A stretch of DNA of 64,000 nt from Flagellimonas sp947499585 (GCF_044596045.1 NZ_CP138995.1:2418001-2482000), one strand, 5' to 3'; counted from the stretch's first letter, positions 52,774 through 62,900 are shown. Numbers and translations: made by a program. Notes: generated by a model from the sequence alone, not told the origin.

Positions 52774-54877
52774 AACTTATATAATTCCAAATCGTTTTTT
52801 GCTGCATCATTTTTGTATAGGCAAAAAGAATGGAACGATTCTCTTCCCTTTCCAATCTGGGGTCATCTTTGAACAGCTGTATGGCATGGTATCTCGCCGT
52901 TTTTAATATCTGATTATCCTTTACAATATCCGCTATTTTAAGATTGAGAATGCCACTTTGTTGTGTTCCCATTAAATCTCCTGGACCGCGCAGTTTTAAA
53001 TCAACTTCAGCAATTTCAAAACCGTCGTTGGTACGTACCATAGTTTCTAAACGTGTTTTGGCATCTTCAGATAACTTATGGCTGGTCATAAGAATGCAAA
53101 AGCTTTGTTCGGCACCTCGGCCTACACGCCCACGCAATTGATGCAACTGGGAAAGCCCAAACCGTTCCGCACTTTCAATGATCATTACCGAAGCGTTGGG
53201 AACATTCACTCCAACTTCAATAACAGTGGTAGCGACCATGATTTGAGTTTCTCCTTTTACAAAACGCTCCATTTCGTAATCTTTATCACTTGGCTTCATT
53301 TTCCCATGTACAATAGATATCTGATAGTCAGGTAGGGGAAAATCTCTGGCAACACTCTCATAACCATCCATTAAATCCTTATAGTCCAATGCTTCGGATT
53401 CTTTAATCAACGGGTATACCATATAGATTTGTCTTCCCTTTTTTATTTCATCCCTGATGAATTGAAAGACTTTTAATCTATTACCGTCAAATCTGTGGAC
53501 GGTCTTTATGGGTTTACGTCCCGGCGGCAGCTCATCGATAACAGAAATATCTAAATCGCCATAGAGGCTCATGGCCAAAGTTCTAGGGATTGGGGTAGCG
53601 GTCATGACCAAAATATGGGGAGGGACTTCATTTTTGTGCCATAATTTTGAACGTTGGGCCACGCCGAATCTGTGCTGTTCATCTATAATGGCCAACCCAA
53701 GGTTTTTAAATTGGACCTTATCCTCTAGAACTGCATGAGTGCCCACTAGAATATTTAACTCCCCATTTTCTAACTGTTCATGAATACTATTTCTGTTAGA
53801 TTTTTTTGTGGAGCCAGTTAACAACGAGATATTGATTTCCATATCTCCTAACAGTTCTTTAAGGCCATTGTAATGTTGATTGGCCAAAATCTCGGTTGGC
53901 GCCATTAAACAGGTTTGAAATCCATTATCAACAGCCAACAGCATGCACATTAAGCCTACAATGGTCTTTCCAGAACCAACATCACCTTGAAGAAGCCGAT
54001 TCATTTGAGCATTACTGCCCATATCATTTCTAATTTCCTTAATTACCTTTTTTTGGGCGTTGGTAAGTTCAAATGGTAAGTGCTCCTTAAAAAAAGTATT
54101 AAAATTTTCCCCCACATTGTCAAAGGGCAATCCTTTTATTTTTTGTTTTCGAAGGAGCTTTTTGGAAATTAATTGGAGCTGTACATAAAACAATTCTTCA
54201 AACTTGAGTCTGAACTGTGCTTTTGCAAGCAAATCCTGGTTTTTAGGAAAATGGATATTAAAAAGCGCTTCGCTTTTGGGAATTAGTTTTAGTTCATCCA
54301 AAATAGCATTTGATAAAGATTCTGGAAATTGCCCTTTACATTCCAAAAACAACTGTTGCATCATTTTGGCAATAACACGATTTGTAATCCCCTTGGCACT
54401 AAGTTTTTCAGTAGAAGGATAAATAGGCTGCATTGCAATTTTTAAACCTTTCTGATGTTCAGATAACAACTCCATTTCTGGGTGGGGCATAGAAAATGTG
54501 CTGCCATAGCGGGTAGTTCTGCCGAAAACAACATAGGGTTCATTCAGCTTCAGGTTTTCCCTGATCCATTTATGACTGCGGAACCAAACAAGTTCCATTT
54601 CTCCTGTTTCATCCACAAAACTGGCTACCAAACGCTTTCCCCGTTTCTGTTCAACAGTTTTAATACGGATAATTTTTCCAACCACTTGAACATCGGCTCC
54701 ACTGGGTTGAAGTTGATTTATCTTGTAATAGCTGGTTTTGTCAAGATATCTGTTTGGAAATAAGTGTAGCAAATCCCGATAGGTTTGAATACCCAACTCA
54801 GACCCTAAGGTATCAGCCCTATTTGGCCCTACACCTTTTAAATATGGAATGGGAGTTTCAAGAAAATTGGGATTCAT
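52772..54877 (-). CDS. recG: ATP-dependent DNA helicase RecG
   Basis: 701 residues from the ATG at 54877; a TTG one codon earlier is possible. An N-terminal wedge/OB domain (VGKIIRIKTVEQKRGKRLVASFVDETGEMELVWF), Walker A LLQGDVGSGKTIVG, the DEQH box IIDEQHRFGV, and motifs TATPIPRTLAMSLYGDLD and QLRGRVGRG are all present. RecG remodels stalled replication forks and branch-migrates Holliday junctions. Its start region is divergent from the M1 peptidase gene with 46 bases between starts. Confidence 0.97.
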   Translation of the reverse strand: MNPNFLETPIPYLKGVGPNRADTLGSELGIQTYRDLLHLFPNRYLDKTSYYKINQLQPSGADVQVVGKIIRIKTVEQKRGKRLVASFVDETGEMELVWFRSHKWIRENLKLNEPYVVFGRTTRYGSTFSMPHPEMELLSEHQKGLKIAMQPIYPSTEKLSAKGITNRVIAKMMQQLFLECKGQFPESLSNAILDELKLIPKSEALFNIHFPKNQDLLAKAQFRLKFEELFYVQLQLISKKLLRKQKIKGLPFDNVGENFNTFFKEHLPFELTNAQKKVIKEIRNDMGSNAQMNRLLQGDVGSGKTIVGLMCMLLAVDNGFQTCLMAPTEILANQHYNGLKELLGDMEINISLLTGSTKKSNRNSIHEQLENGELNILVGTHAVLEDKVQFKNLGLAIIDEQHRFGVAQRSKLWHKNEVPPHILVMTATPIPRTLAMSLYGDLDISVIDELPPGRKPIKTVHRFDGNRLKVFQFIRDEIKKGRQIYMVYPLIKESEALDYKDLMDGYESVARDFPLPDYQISIVHGKMKPSDKDYEMERFVKGETQIMVATTVIEVGVNVPNASVMIIESAERFGLSQLHQLRGRVGRGAEQSFCILMTSHKLSEDAKTRLETMVRTNDGFEIAEVDLKLRGPGDLMGTQQSGILNLKIADIVKDNQILKTARYHAIQLFKDDPRLEREENRSILFAYTKMMQQKTIWNYIS

Positions 54878-54923
54878 CAAACTAAAATATGTAATTTGGA
54901 AAGACTTTTGCTATTTACAAATC

Positions 54924-57011
54924 ATGAAGCTACGCCCCATCGTTCTTTTTTTTCTTTTTGGACATATGTTATTGTCCCAAATACAGGATAAAGTGGATTT
55001 TATAAGAGCTGGGGTTTCTGTTGAAGCATTTCCAGAGGAAAAACGGATTGATGGCACTGTAGCATATGAATTTCAAGTTCTTAAAGATGTGGATTCCATT
55101 TTTTTGGATGCTGTCAACATAGATTTACTTTCTGTTTTGTTAGACATGGAGAAAGTCAAATTTGTCAATGATGGAAAAACAATTTCCATCAAAAGAAAAT
55201 TTAAGAAAGGAGGCTCGCACATTATAAAACTGGAATATACTACTAAGCCCAAACAAACGGTTTATTTTTTAGGTTGGGAAGATGAAAATCCTTCAAACGA
55301 TCAAATATGGACACAAGGTCAAGGGAAATATACAAGCCATTGGTTACCAAGTTTTGATGATATGAACGAGAAGGTGGAGTTTGATATGCACATCACAGCA
55401 AAAAATGGGTTATCTGTTTTTTCTAATGGAAAATTGGTAGAAAAAAATGTCGTAAAAGAAAACAAAGAGGTATGGACTTTTAACATGGACAAACCTATGA
55501 GCAGCTATTTGGTAGCTTTTGTTATAGGCGATTTTGAAAAAAGGACCACAGCTTCAACTTCTAAGATTCCAATAGAATTATATTATGAGCCTAAGGACAG
55601 TTTAAAAGCCGAACCAACCTATCGATATACGAAAGAAATTTTTGACTTTTTAGAAAAGGAAATAGGGATTCCATATCCTTGGCAGAACTACAAGCAGATA
55701 CCGGTACAAGATTTTTTGTATGCAGGGATGGAGAATACAGGGGCTACTATTTTTTCCAACACTTTTATGGTGGATTCCATTGCTTTTGCTGATAAAAACT
55801 ATGTCAATGTAAATGCCCATGAACTGGCACACCAGTGGTTTGGAAATTTGGTCACGGAACAAAGCGGGGAACACCATTGGTTACATGAAGGTTTTGCAAC
55901 ATATTATGCTTACTTGGCTGAAAAAAAGATTTTTGGGGAGGAATACTTTTATTGGCGTTTATTGGAGACAGCTGAGGCGCTTAACAATTTCTCTGGAGAT
56001 GGAAATGGAGAAGCGTTGACCAATTCTAGTGCCGGCAGTCTTACTTTTTATGAAAAAGGAGCTTGGGCCTTAGTAATGCTCAAGAAAAGAGTAGGAGAAC
56101 ATAGTTTTCAACAGGGAATCCAAAACTATCTGTCTCAATATGCATACAAAAATGTTACAATTTCAGATTTTATTTGGGAAATAGAGAAAGCATCTGGAAT
56201 GAAGCTTTCCGATTTTGAAGAAACCTGGTTACAAGAATCTGATTTCCCTTTTGAAAAGGTGAAGGATTTTTTGATTGATAAAAGCACTTCTATTTGCACC
56301 TACTTCGATATTAAAAATAACATCAAGAAGAAAACAGATTCAGTAGGAACCATTTTAACAGATAAATGGGATGTGCTGCAGTCGGATGATTTAAAATACC
56401 GATTGATTTTGGATTATGGCAACGACTTATCGGTAGATTTTCTAAAAAAAATACTGAATGAAGAAAGCCTTAAAGTTAGACAGGCAGTAGCACTTTCACT
56501 TGGGAAAACACCTTTACTGCTAAAAGAGGAATTTGAAAGTCTTTTGCTGGATAGGAGCTACAAAACTATGGAGGCCACACTTTATCGACTCTGGACAGAT
56601 TTCCCAAATAATCAAAAAACATATTTGGATAAGACAAGGAAGGTTATTGGTTTGCCCAATAAGAATGTAAGGTTGCTTTGGTTGACCCTTGCGTTGGTAA
56701 GCCCGGAATATAATACCAATCTAAAGCCAGGTTATTTTGATGAACTAAGCAGTTACACAGGTTCAGCGTATCATTTTGAAGTAAGACTTTTGGCATTCCA
56801 ATATTTGAAAAATATTGGAGGATTTAATGATGAAACCCTTAAAAATCTGGTCGAAGCCTGTAGTCATCATGTTTGGCATTTTAAAAAATCTTCCCGCAAT
56901 ATTTTAAAGGAATTTTTGAAAGGAGAAGGAAGCATTGCCCGACTTAAATCAATATACCCATCTTTGGGTCAAGAACAACAACAATATTTAGACAAAGCAT
57001 TGAGTAAATGA
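54924..57011 (+). CDS. M1 family metallopeptidase (aminopeptidase)
   Basis: 695 residues from the ATG at 54924; an upstream in-frame start at 54849 would overlap recG and precede the signal peptide (MKLRPIVLFFLFGHMLLSQ), so I reject it. The exopeptidase motif AGMENTG (about 267-273), the zinc site HELAHQWFG (H299, H303) with E322 in LHEGFATYYA, and a conserved Tyr region follow the M1 fold. The C-terminal half is alpha-helical. Exported; probably cleaves N-terminal residues of peptides in the periplasm. Overlaps the patatin gene by 4 bases. Confidence 0.93.
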   Translation: MKLRPIVLFFLFGHMLLSQIQDKVDFIRAGVSVEAFPEEKRIDGTVAYEFQVLKDVDSIFLDAVNIDLLSVLLDMEKVKFVNDGKTISIKRKFKKGGSHIIKLEYTTKPKQTVYFLGWEDENPSNDQIWTQGQGKYTSHWLPSFDDMNEKVEFDMHITAKNGLSVFSNGKLVEKNVVKENKEVWTFNMDKPMSSYLVAFVIGDFEKRTTASTSKIPIELYYEPKDSLKAEPTYRYTKEIFDFLEKEIGIPYPWQNYKQIPVQDFLYAGMENTGATIFSNTFMVDSIAFADKNYVNVNAHELAHQWFGNLVTEQSGEHHWLHEGFATYYAYLAEKKIFGEEYFYWRLLETAEALNNFSGDGNGEALTNSSAGSLTFYEKGAWALVMLKKRVGEHSFQQGIQNYLSQYAYKNVTISDFIWEIEKASGMKLSDFEETWLQESDFPFEKVKDFLIDKSTSICTYFDIKNNIKKKTDSVGTILTDKWDVLQSDDLKYRLILDYGNDLSVDFLKKILNEESLKVRQAVALSLGKTPLLLKEEFESLLLDRSYKTMEATLYRLWTDFPNNQKTYLDKTRKVIGLPNKNVRLLWLTLALVSPEYNTNLKPGYFDELSSYTGSAYHFEVRLLAFQYLKNIGGFNDETLKNLVEACSHHVWHFKKSSRNILKEFLKGEGSIARLKSIYPSLGQEQQQYLDKALSK

Positions 57012-57922
57012 GAGCATTGGTGATTTCTGGTGGTGGTAGCAAAGGGGCTTTTGCAGGCGGAGTTGCTCAATTTTTAATACAAGAGGCCAAGCATGAATAC
57101 GATCTATTTGTTGGCACCTCTACGGGAAGTTTGTTGATTTCCCATTTGGCTCTAAACAAGTTGGATAAGATTAAACAAATTTACTCTTCGGTGAACCAAA
57201 AGAGTATTTTTAATAATTGCCCATTTCTGATTAAGAAAAAACATGGTGTTGAGGTAATTTCCATTAACCACTGGAACGTGGTAAAAAACTTCATAAAGGG
57301 TAAAAAGACATTTGGAGAGAGCGAGAACCTTCGGCATTTAATAAGGGAATCCGTAACACCGGAAGAATTTAATACCTTAAAACAGGGCATAACAGATGTA
57401 GTGGTTACCGTATCCAATCTATCGTTGAATCAAGTGGAGTATAAGTCCGTTAATGATTGCACATATGAGGAGTTTTGTGATTGGATTTGGATCTCTTCCA
57501 ACTATACACCATTTATGAGTCTTGCAAAACGAAATGGTTGTGAATATGCAGATGGTGGACTGGGTAGCTTGGTTCCTATTGAAGAGGCTTTAAAAAGAGG
57601 CGCCACAGAAGTAGATGTTGTGGTGCTGCATACAGAGGTGAATTATTTAAACAGAATGCCTGTAAGAAACCCGTTTGAGCTAATGACCACAACTTTTAGC
57701 TTTATGTTGGATAGAATTGAGAATCAGAACATCAGAATAGGTAAACTGGTTGCCAACCAAAAGGATGCAATCATAAATCTCTACTATACGCCAACAATAT
57801 TAACTACAAATTCCCTTATTTTTAATAAAGAACGGATGACTTTGTGGTGGAAACGAGGTTATCTATATGCAAAAAATAAAAATGAAGAAACTAGTCCTAT
57901 AAACCCTGAACATCAGGAGTAG
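57008..57922 (+). CDS. Patatin-like phospholipase family protein
   Basis: 304 residues. The oxyanion loop is SGGGSKGAFAGG, the nucleophile elbow GTSTGSL (GxSxG), and the catalytic Asp is in YADGGLGS, giving the Ser-Asp dyad of patatins. It hydrolyses acyl esters of lipids; no signal peptide, so cytoplasmic or membrane-associated. ATGA overlap with the M1 peptidase gene shows translational coupling. The stop is convergent with the next gene, with only three bases between. Confidence 0.92.
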   Translation: MRALVISGGGSKGAFAGGVAQFLIQEAKHEYDLFVGTSTGSLLISHLALNKLDKIKQIYSSVNQKSIFNNCPFLIKKKHGVEVISINHWNVVKNFIKGKKTFGESENLRHLIRESVTPEEFNTLKQGITDVVVTVSNLSLNQVEYKSVNDCTYEEFCDWIWISSNYTPFMSLAKRNGCEYADGGLGSLVPIEEALKRGATEVDVVVLHTEVNYLNRMPVRNPFELMTTTFSFMLDRIENQNIRIGKLVANQKDAIINLYYTPTILTTNSLIFNKERMTLWWKRGYLYAKNKNEETSPINPEHQE

Positions 57923-57925
57923 GGA

Positions 57926-58444
57926 TTACCAAAGTTCACCTACTTCTTTCTTTACAAAACTTAGTGCGGTGGTTGATGGAGATTGTTTTTCCATGGTTTG
58001 GTTTAAGATATCCTCTCTAAGTTTATCTGGTGAATCCGTTGCGCTCATACCCGCAGATCTAATAATTTGAATAGTAGCGTTTTTTGCCGCTTTTATGATG
58101 TTCCAACATTCTTCAGACATATAAATTTGTTGAGAAAGATTATGTTCAAATTCTGTTTCAACCTGTTTTATGAGCAAATTTTCATAATCGTTCTTATCCT
58201 TCCCTTTTGGAGCAACACGCACTACCAAACTATTGATTGAAATTCTTTCCAAGAAAAGAACCATTCTTTCATAAGCTTGCAATCGAACAGGCAGTGTGTC
58301 TTTTTGTGAGTCTTTATGAAGTAGAAAGCGTCTTCGGCCTTCTTCATTTCGTGTATGTAATCTAAAAAAGTAAAAGGCAATGGCTCCGGTTACTACAGCA
58401 GGCAATAAATAAGCAAAAAGTTGAAAGATGTTATCTCCAGTCAT
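57926..58444 (-). CDS. Membrane-anchored protein of unknown function
   Basis: 172 residues: one N-terminal membrane segment (about 9-27, FAYLLPAVVTGAIAFYFF), then a long charged helical region (RNEEGRRRFLLHKDSQKDTLPVRLQAYERMVLFLERIS) and a helical C-terminus. This layout is common among conserved flavobacterial proteins, but I cannot assign a family or role. Convergent with the patatin gene and 109 bases downstream of the coiled-coil protein gene on the same strand. Confidence 0.7.
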   Translation of the reverse strand: MTGDNIFQLFAYLLPAVVTGAIAFYFFRLHTRNEEGRRRFLLHKDSQKDTLPVRLQAYERMVLFLERISINSLVVRVAPKGKDKNDYENLLIKQVETEFEHNLSQQIYMSEECWNIIKAAKNATIQIIRSAGMSATDSPDKLREDILNQTMEKQSPSTTALSFVKKEVGELW

Positions 58445-58553
58445 GGAATAGTTGGTTTTTTTGATTTTATAGAGATAAAACGCAGTAAAGTTTTAAATAG
58501 TATGAAAGCTTAATAATCAAAGTAATTGTTGCTTCAACATTTTTTGCCCCTTA

Positions 58554-59327
58554 TCAGTTACCAGCTTTCATATCTTCTTTAACCTTATCATAGAAACCTT
58601 TATAATCTGGTTGTAGTCTGATGGCGATTCCTTCTTTAAAATTTCCATCTTTAACGGAAATGCCAATATTTTCAGTGGAAACTTCAAAAGAGTCCACTAA
58701 TTCTTTTGAAATGGCATTTACCTGATCAAAGGTTACTCCAAATTCCCCTGTAATATTCAATCCTTCTATTTTCGTTTTTAAGGTTGGGTTGGCTATAATC
58801 ACTTTTGCCACATTTTCTAGCCAAGTTTTCCCTAAGTCAGTTAATTCAGAAGAAGTGTCAGAACCAAATAATGTGTTTAAACTGTTGGATATTACAATGT
58901 CCCCATCTACAAAATCAGCTTTAGCTTCGCTGCCCATGGTCTGCTTTACTCTTCCCAATAAAACAATAGCTGTGGAATCATTTGATGCTATCATTTCATT
59001 GATGCCACTGAGCTGCTTTTCTTTCCGTTCTAAAGCCGCTAAGGTTGCATTGACATTATCACTGCTCTTTTTTGAAAGTTCTGAAAAACTACTTAAATTT
59101 TTAAGGAGAGTGCCATTAGCATCACGGAGGCTTATATTTTCATTTTCTAAAGTTTGTGCTTTTGCCTCGCTTGAAGAGATTTTTCGCTTTGACTGTGCAA
59201 GTTCATCCTCAACATTTCTTATTTCGGTTTTTAAGTTCTCTATTTCCGCAAAAAGCTCGCTTTTTTTCTGGGAAAGCCCTGCAGCTGTAAACAATAGCGC
59301 CAGTAAAATAGGTAAATGTCTTTTCAT
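58554..59327 (-). CDS. Exported coiled-coil protein with OmpA-like C-terminal region
   Basis: 257 residues. Signal peptide ending near AAGLSQ, then a long coiled coil (about 22-115, IENLKTEIRNVEDELAQSKRK). The rest (about 135-235) looks like a degenerate OmpA/MotB-type domain: VISNSLNTLFGSDTSSELTDLGKTWLENVAKVI, then NAISKELVDSF. The usual peptidoglycan-binding Asp/Arg pair cannot be located with confidence. It might span the periplasm toward the cell wall. It lies 38 bases after the GltB-like gene. Confidence 0.7.
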   Translation of the reverse strand: MKRHLPILLALLFTAAGLSQKKSELFAEIENLKTEIRNVEDELAQSKRKISSSEAKAQTLENENISLRDANGTLLKNLSSFSELSKKSSDNVNATLAALERKEKQLSGINEMIASNDSTAIVLLGRVKQTMGSEAKADFVDGDIVISNSLNTLFGSDTSSELTDLGKTWLENVAKVIIANPTLKTKIEGLNITGEFGVTFDQVNAISKELVDSFEVSTENIGISVKDGNFKEGIAIRLQPDYKGFYDKVKEDMKAGN

Positions 59328-59365
59328 AGATTCGTATTTATTGTTTTTTGATTTTGAAGGCTAAA

Positions 59366-60940
59366 TTATGATGTTTTTTCCAAAGCAGTTTTTCCACCAA
59401 GATATTCGCAGTCATAAAGCTCTTGCATGGAACTAAATGGCACTGCTGTCTTTTTATAACGATAAACAGTTTCCAAATCACTACTTAGATAATCATCATC
59501 CACATTTACTTGTATGTCATTCATAGTAAACTGACTTGGGTGCTCATAGCCTGCAGCATGTGTAATTTCTATAAACTCTTTTCTAAAGGTTTTAAAATAT
59601 TGAGCTAATCTGTCTGATTTTAAAGGAACATTGATGCCATTTTGCAACCATTTACTTTGGGTTGCCACTCCGGTTGGGCATCTGTTGGTATGGCAAACTT
59701 GTGCCTGAATGCACCCAATACTCATCATAGCTTCACGAGCCACATTAATACAATCAACACCCATGGCAAACGCCATGGCCGCTTTGGCAGGGAAACCTAG
59801 TTTTCCACTCCCGATAAAAACAATACGATCCGTAAGATTTCTATCCTTGAATGTTTTGTAAACCGATGCAAACCCATAGACCCAAGGTAAAGAAACATGA
59901 TCAGCAAAACTTGGAGGAGCCGCACCAGTACCACCTTCACCACCATCAACGGTAATAAAATCAGGTCCTTTTCCAGTTTTCTTCATTAAATCGGCCAATT
60001 CATTCCACTGCTCCATTTTTCCAATGGCCGCTTTGATACCAACGGGAAGTCCAGTTTCCTGCGCTATCGCTTCAATAAGTTCTAAGAGTTCTGGAATTGA
60101 ACTAAACGCTTTGTGTGTGGCGGGAGAGAGGACATCTTTTCCAACTTCAACACCTCGTATGTTAGCAATTTCAGGGGTAATCTTAGCTCCGGGCAAAACA
60201 CCTCCTTTACCTGGTTTTGCTCCTTGTGACAGTTTTATCTCTATGGCTTTGATGCACGGGTTTTCATCCACCAAAATTTTCATTTTTTCTATGGAAAAAT
60301 TACCTTCTCTAGACCTGACACCGAAATACCCTGTGCCAAAATGGAATATGACATCACCACCCTGTTTATGATAGGGTGACAGGCCCCCTTCACCTGTATT
60401 ATGATAGGCATGACACTTTTTAACACCATGGTTCATGGCATCCACTGCAGCAGCGGATAGCGACCCAAAACTCATAGCTGAAATATTGATAACCGAGGCT
60501 GGTCTATACGGTTTTTTACGTTTGTTGTGCGCTCCAATTACTTTTGCACAGGGAAGAAAGTATGGGTTCTCAATATTTGGATGATTGGACCTCATTTGAT
60601 ACCCAATCATGGCATTTTTTATAAAAATGTGCTGATGAGAATAGATATCCCTATCAGTACCAAACCCTTCATAATTGTTTTCCTTTTTGGCTGAAGCATA
60701 AATCCAACCTCTTTCTATTCTATTGAAGGGCAGTTCTTCTCGGTTATTGGCAACAAAGTATTGGCGCATTTCTGGGCCAATACTTTCCAACCAATATCTT
60801 AAATGCCCTACTATTGGGAAATTATGGCTTATGGTATGCGCTTTTTGAAAAAAGATGTCACGTATTGCCACAAACAGTAGAAATATGAGAATCCATGCCC
60901 ACCAAGGAACATTCGCCAAAAAATCCAATAAGATATCCAT
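59366..60940 (-). CDS. FMN-binding glutamate synthase family protein (GltB-like, membrane-anchored)
   Basis: 524 residues. An N-terminal membrane helix (about 11-27) precedes a GltS/FMN-binding TIM barrel: AMSFGSLSAAAVDAMN, KPGKGGVLPGAKITPEIA, VDGGEGGTGAAPPSFADHVSLPW and the [3Fe-4S] cysteines CIQAQVCHTNRCPTGVATQ. It lacks the glutamine amidotransferase domain of full GltB, so it cannot use glutamine by itself; a ferredoxin- or ammonia-linked oxidoreductase or a related reaction is possible. Only one base separates it from the upstream M20 gene, so the two are one transcript. Confidence 0.88.
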   Translation of the reverse strand: MDILLDFLANVPWWAWILIFLLFVAIRDIFFQKAHTISHNFPIVGHLRYWLESIGPEMRQYFVANNREELPFNRIERGWIYASAKKENNYEGFGTDRDIYSHQHIFIKNAMIGYQMRSNHPNIENPYFLPCAKVIGAHNKRKKPYRPASVINISAMSFGSLSAAAVDAMNHGVKKCHAYHNTGEGGLSPYHKQGGDVIFHFGTGYFGVRSREGNFSIEKMKILVDENPCIKAIEIKLSQGAKPGKGGVLPGAKITPEIANIRGVEVGKDVLSPATHKAFSSIPELLELIEAIAQETGLPVGIKAAIGKMEQWNELADLMKKTGKGPDFITVDGGEGGTGAAPPSFADHVSLPWVYGFASVYKTFKDRNLTDRIVFIGSGKLGFPAKAAMAFAMGVDCINVAREAMMSIGCIQAQVCHTNRCPTGVATQSKWLQNGINVPLKSDRLAQYFKTFRKEFIEITHAAGYEHPSQFTMNDIQVNVDDDYLSSDLETVYRYKKTAVPFSSMQELYDCEYLGGKTALEKTS

Positions 60941-60941
60941 T

Positions 60942-62216
60942 TTACATATTCAGATAATCCAATGCCAGTTGGGTCATGGTTTTTACACCTAATAACAAGC
61001 CACTGTCATCAATTTTAAAGTCTGGAGTATGATGTGGAAAAGATTCAGTACTTCCGGGTGTCATACCTCCAAGGAAAAAATAAAACCCTGGGACCTTTTC
61101 TTGAAAATAGCTAAAATCTTCAGCGCCGGTAATGGCTTTATGAATGGTAACATTTTCTTCTCCCGCTACCTTTTTAAGGGTAGGGGCCATCTGAGCGGTC
61201 AAATCCAAATCATTGTATGTGATAGCTGTAGAGGTATGGATATCTATAGTAGCATCACCTCCATAAACTTTCGCGATGGCAGGTACCATTTCTTCCATAC
61301 GTTTATTAATGAATTTCTGCATTTCATAGTCCAAAGTTCTTATGGTACCAATCATTTCAGCACTTTCAGGAATAATATTGGAACGAACCCCACTGGTTAT
61401 TTTACCAACGGATATAACAGCAGCTTCGTTAATCAATTCAGTTTCCCTACTTATAATAGTTTGCAGACCATCAATAATTTTAGCACTTATTAAAATTGGA
61501 TCAACTCCTCCCCATGGCTGAGAGCCGTGTGTCTGCTTTCCTTTTACATTGATTACGAAACGTTGAGCCGAAGCCATACTACCCCCTGGCTTGTATTTTA
61601 CAGTTCCTACTGGGGTTTGTGAGTTAATATGAAGACCAAAAATGGCATCAACATTTGGATTTGTGAGTACACCTTCTTTTACCATTAGCAATGCTCCACC
61701 TTCTTCACCTGGTGGTGGTCCTTCTTCAGCTGGTTGAAATATAAATTTTACTGTTCCTTTGATTTTGTCTTTGTTTTTGGAAAGTACTTCGGCAACTCCC
61801 ATTAAAATGGCAGTATGGGTATCGTGTCCACATGCATGCATGACACCTACGCTTTTACCTAAAAATTCTGATTTCACTTCCGATTTATATGCAAGATCAT
61901 TACGTTCGGTGACAGGTAATGCATCAATATCTGCTCTTAGCGCTACCACTTTACCAGATTGGTTGCCTTTAAGTAAGCCAACAACGCCGGTTACAGCTAC
62001 TCCGGTCTGTACTTCAATACCAAGAGACTTTAGATGTTTTGCAATTTTCTCGGCAGTTTTAAACTCCCTATTGCTTAATTCAGGATTTTGATGGATATCT
62101 CGCCTCCATTCAATTACTTTGCTTTCAACCGCTGAATAATCTTTTTCCAGGTTGGGGCCTTGTGCCCAGATGGATAAACTGGTTAATAGGAAAGTAAGTG
62201 TGAAAATTTTGTTCAT
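60942..62216 (-). CDS. Exported M20 family amidohydrolase
   Basis: 424 residues with a signal peptide ending SLSIWAQ. The metal site starts in MHACGHDTHTAILMG, with PAEEGPPPGEEGG and GAEDFSYFQEKVPGFYFFLG completing the M20D-type (IAA-amino acid/N-acyl-amino acid hydrolase) signature. It would cleave N-acyl or peptide-like amide bonds in the periplasm to release an amino acid. It sits between the DsrE gene (11-base gap) and the GltB-like gene (1 base), forming a three-gene operon. Acyl or amino acid specificity is unknown. Confidence 0.93.
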   Translation of the reverse strand: MNKIFTLTFLLTSLSIWAQGPNLEKDYSAVESKVIEWRRDIHQNPELSNREFKTAEKIAKHLKSLGIEVQTGVAVTGVVGLLKGNQSGKVVALRADIDALPVTERNDLAYKSEVKSEFLGKSVGVMHACGHDTHTAILMGVAEVLSKNKDKIKGTVKFIFQPAEEGPPPGEEGGALLMVKEGVLTNPNVDAIFGLHINSQTPVGTVKYKPGGSMASAQRFVINVKGKQTHGSQPWGGVDPILISAKIIDGLQTIISRETELINEAAVISVGKITSGVRSNIIPESAEMIGTIRTLDYEMQKFINKRMEEMVPAIAKVYGGDATIDIHTSTAITYNDLDLTAQMAPTLKKVAGEENVTIHKAITGAEDFSYFQEKVPGFYFFLGGMTPGSTESFPHHTPDFKIDDSGLLLGVKTMTQLALDYLNM

Positions 62217-62227
62217 ATATGTTGGAT

Positions 62228-62767
62228 TTAAAATTTTATAAGTCGATAACCTTCATTTTGAAGCTGAATCAGTGCAGTCATTGCAGAAAGCGAAATTTTG
62301 GTTCCGGAAATAAGTTCATTTTTAGGATATTTCCGTGAATTTGAAGACTGGCCGCAAAGAATAACTTCTACCCCAGAATCCATCAACGTTTTTACCATAT
62401 CATAATTTGGGTTAGGAACGCCAAACCTGGACTTGTATGCCTCATTATCAATAACATCCTTAGAAGCTTTATTGTGCACCACTAAAGTTACTTTGAGTTG
62501 TGATTGGGGAACACCGCCTTGAACGTGCATGTTCAAGAATCGGGCGGCAGTTTCAATGCTTCTGTTAATTTCAGTGTGAGATTCAGGGCTGTTCATGATA
62601 TCAAAAACTGCTTTGAACTCTGCATCGACATCTGTTTTAAAATCTGGATTTTCAACAGACCAAACTTCACCGTAATTCTCTATTACTGGGCCGGCTTGCT
62701 TCTTTTGAGCACTTCCGACTAAACAAATCAAACCAAAAAATAAAGGGAAAAAATAATTATGTTGCAT
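62228..62767 (-). CDS. Exported DsrE-family protein
   Basis: 179 residues with a signal peptide (FFPLFFGLICLVGSAQ). The fold of DsrE/DsrF-like proteins is indicated by FLNMHVQGGVPQSQLKVTLVVHNKAS, then LMDSGVEVILCGQSS and SLSAMTALIQLQNEGYRLIKF. The Cys in ILCGQSS is at the position where DsrE-type proteins can carry a reactive sulfur. It heads the operon with the M20 and GltB-like genes. A role in sulfur relay is possible from the family, but periplasmic DsrE proteins of Bacteroidota are uncharacterised. Confidence 0.85.
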   Translation of the reverse strand: MQHNYFFPLFFGLICLVGSAQKKQAGPVIENYGEVWSVENPDFKTDVDAEFKAVFDIMNSPESHTEINRSIETAARFLNMHVQGGVPQSQLKVTLVVHNKASKDVIDNEAYKSRFGVPNPNYDMVKTLMDSGVEVILCGQSSNSRKYPKNELISGTKISLSAMTALIQLQNEGYRLIKF

Positions 62768-62900
62768 TATTCACTCTTGAGTGTCTAAATATATTCAAAA
62801 TCAAATTAAAACTACTTTCGTGTTTATAAGTATTGAAAGGATGATTTTAGCATGAAACCATTATTGGCTAATTTCACGTTTACTTAAAATACTTTAGCAT

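Noticed and set aside
54849..54923. Longer N-terminus of the M1 peptidase gene
   Set aside because: It would overlap the start of recG and put 25 residues ahead of a clear signal peptide; the ATG at 54924 is preferred.
58789..59364. 191-codon plus-strand open frame opposite the coiled-coil protein gene
   Set aside because: The low-complexity Ser/Phe/Leu translation is the reverse image of a Lys/Glu-rich coiled coil; no start context or homology.
61029..61493. 154-codon plus-strand open frame opposite the M20 gene
   Set aside because: It lies wholly within the conserved catalytic region of the M20 hydrolase and shows no family signature.
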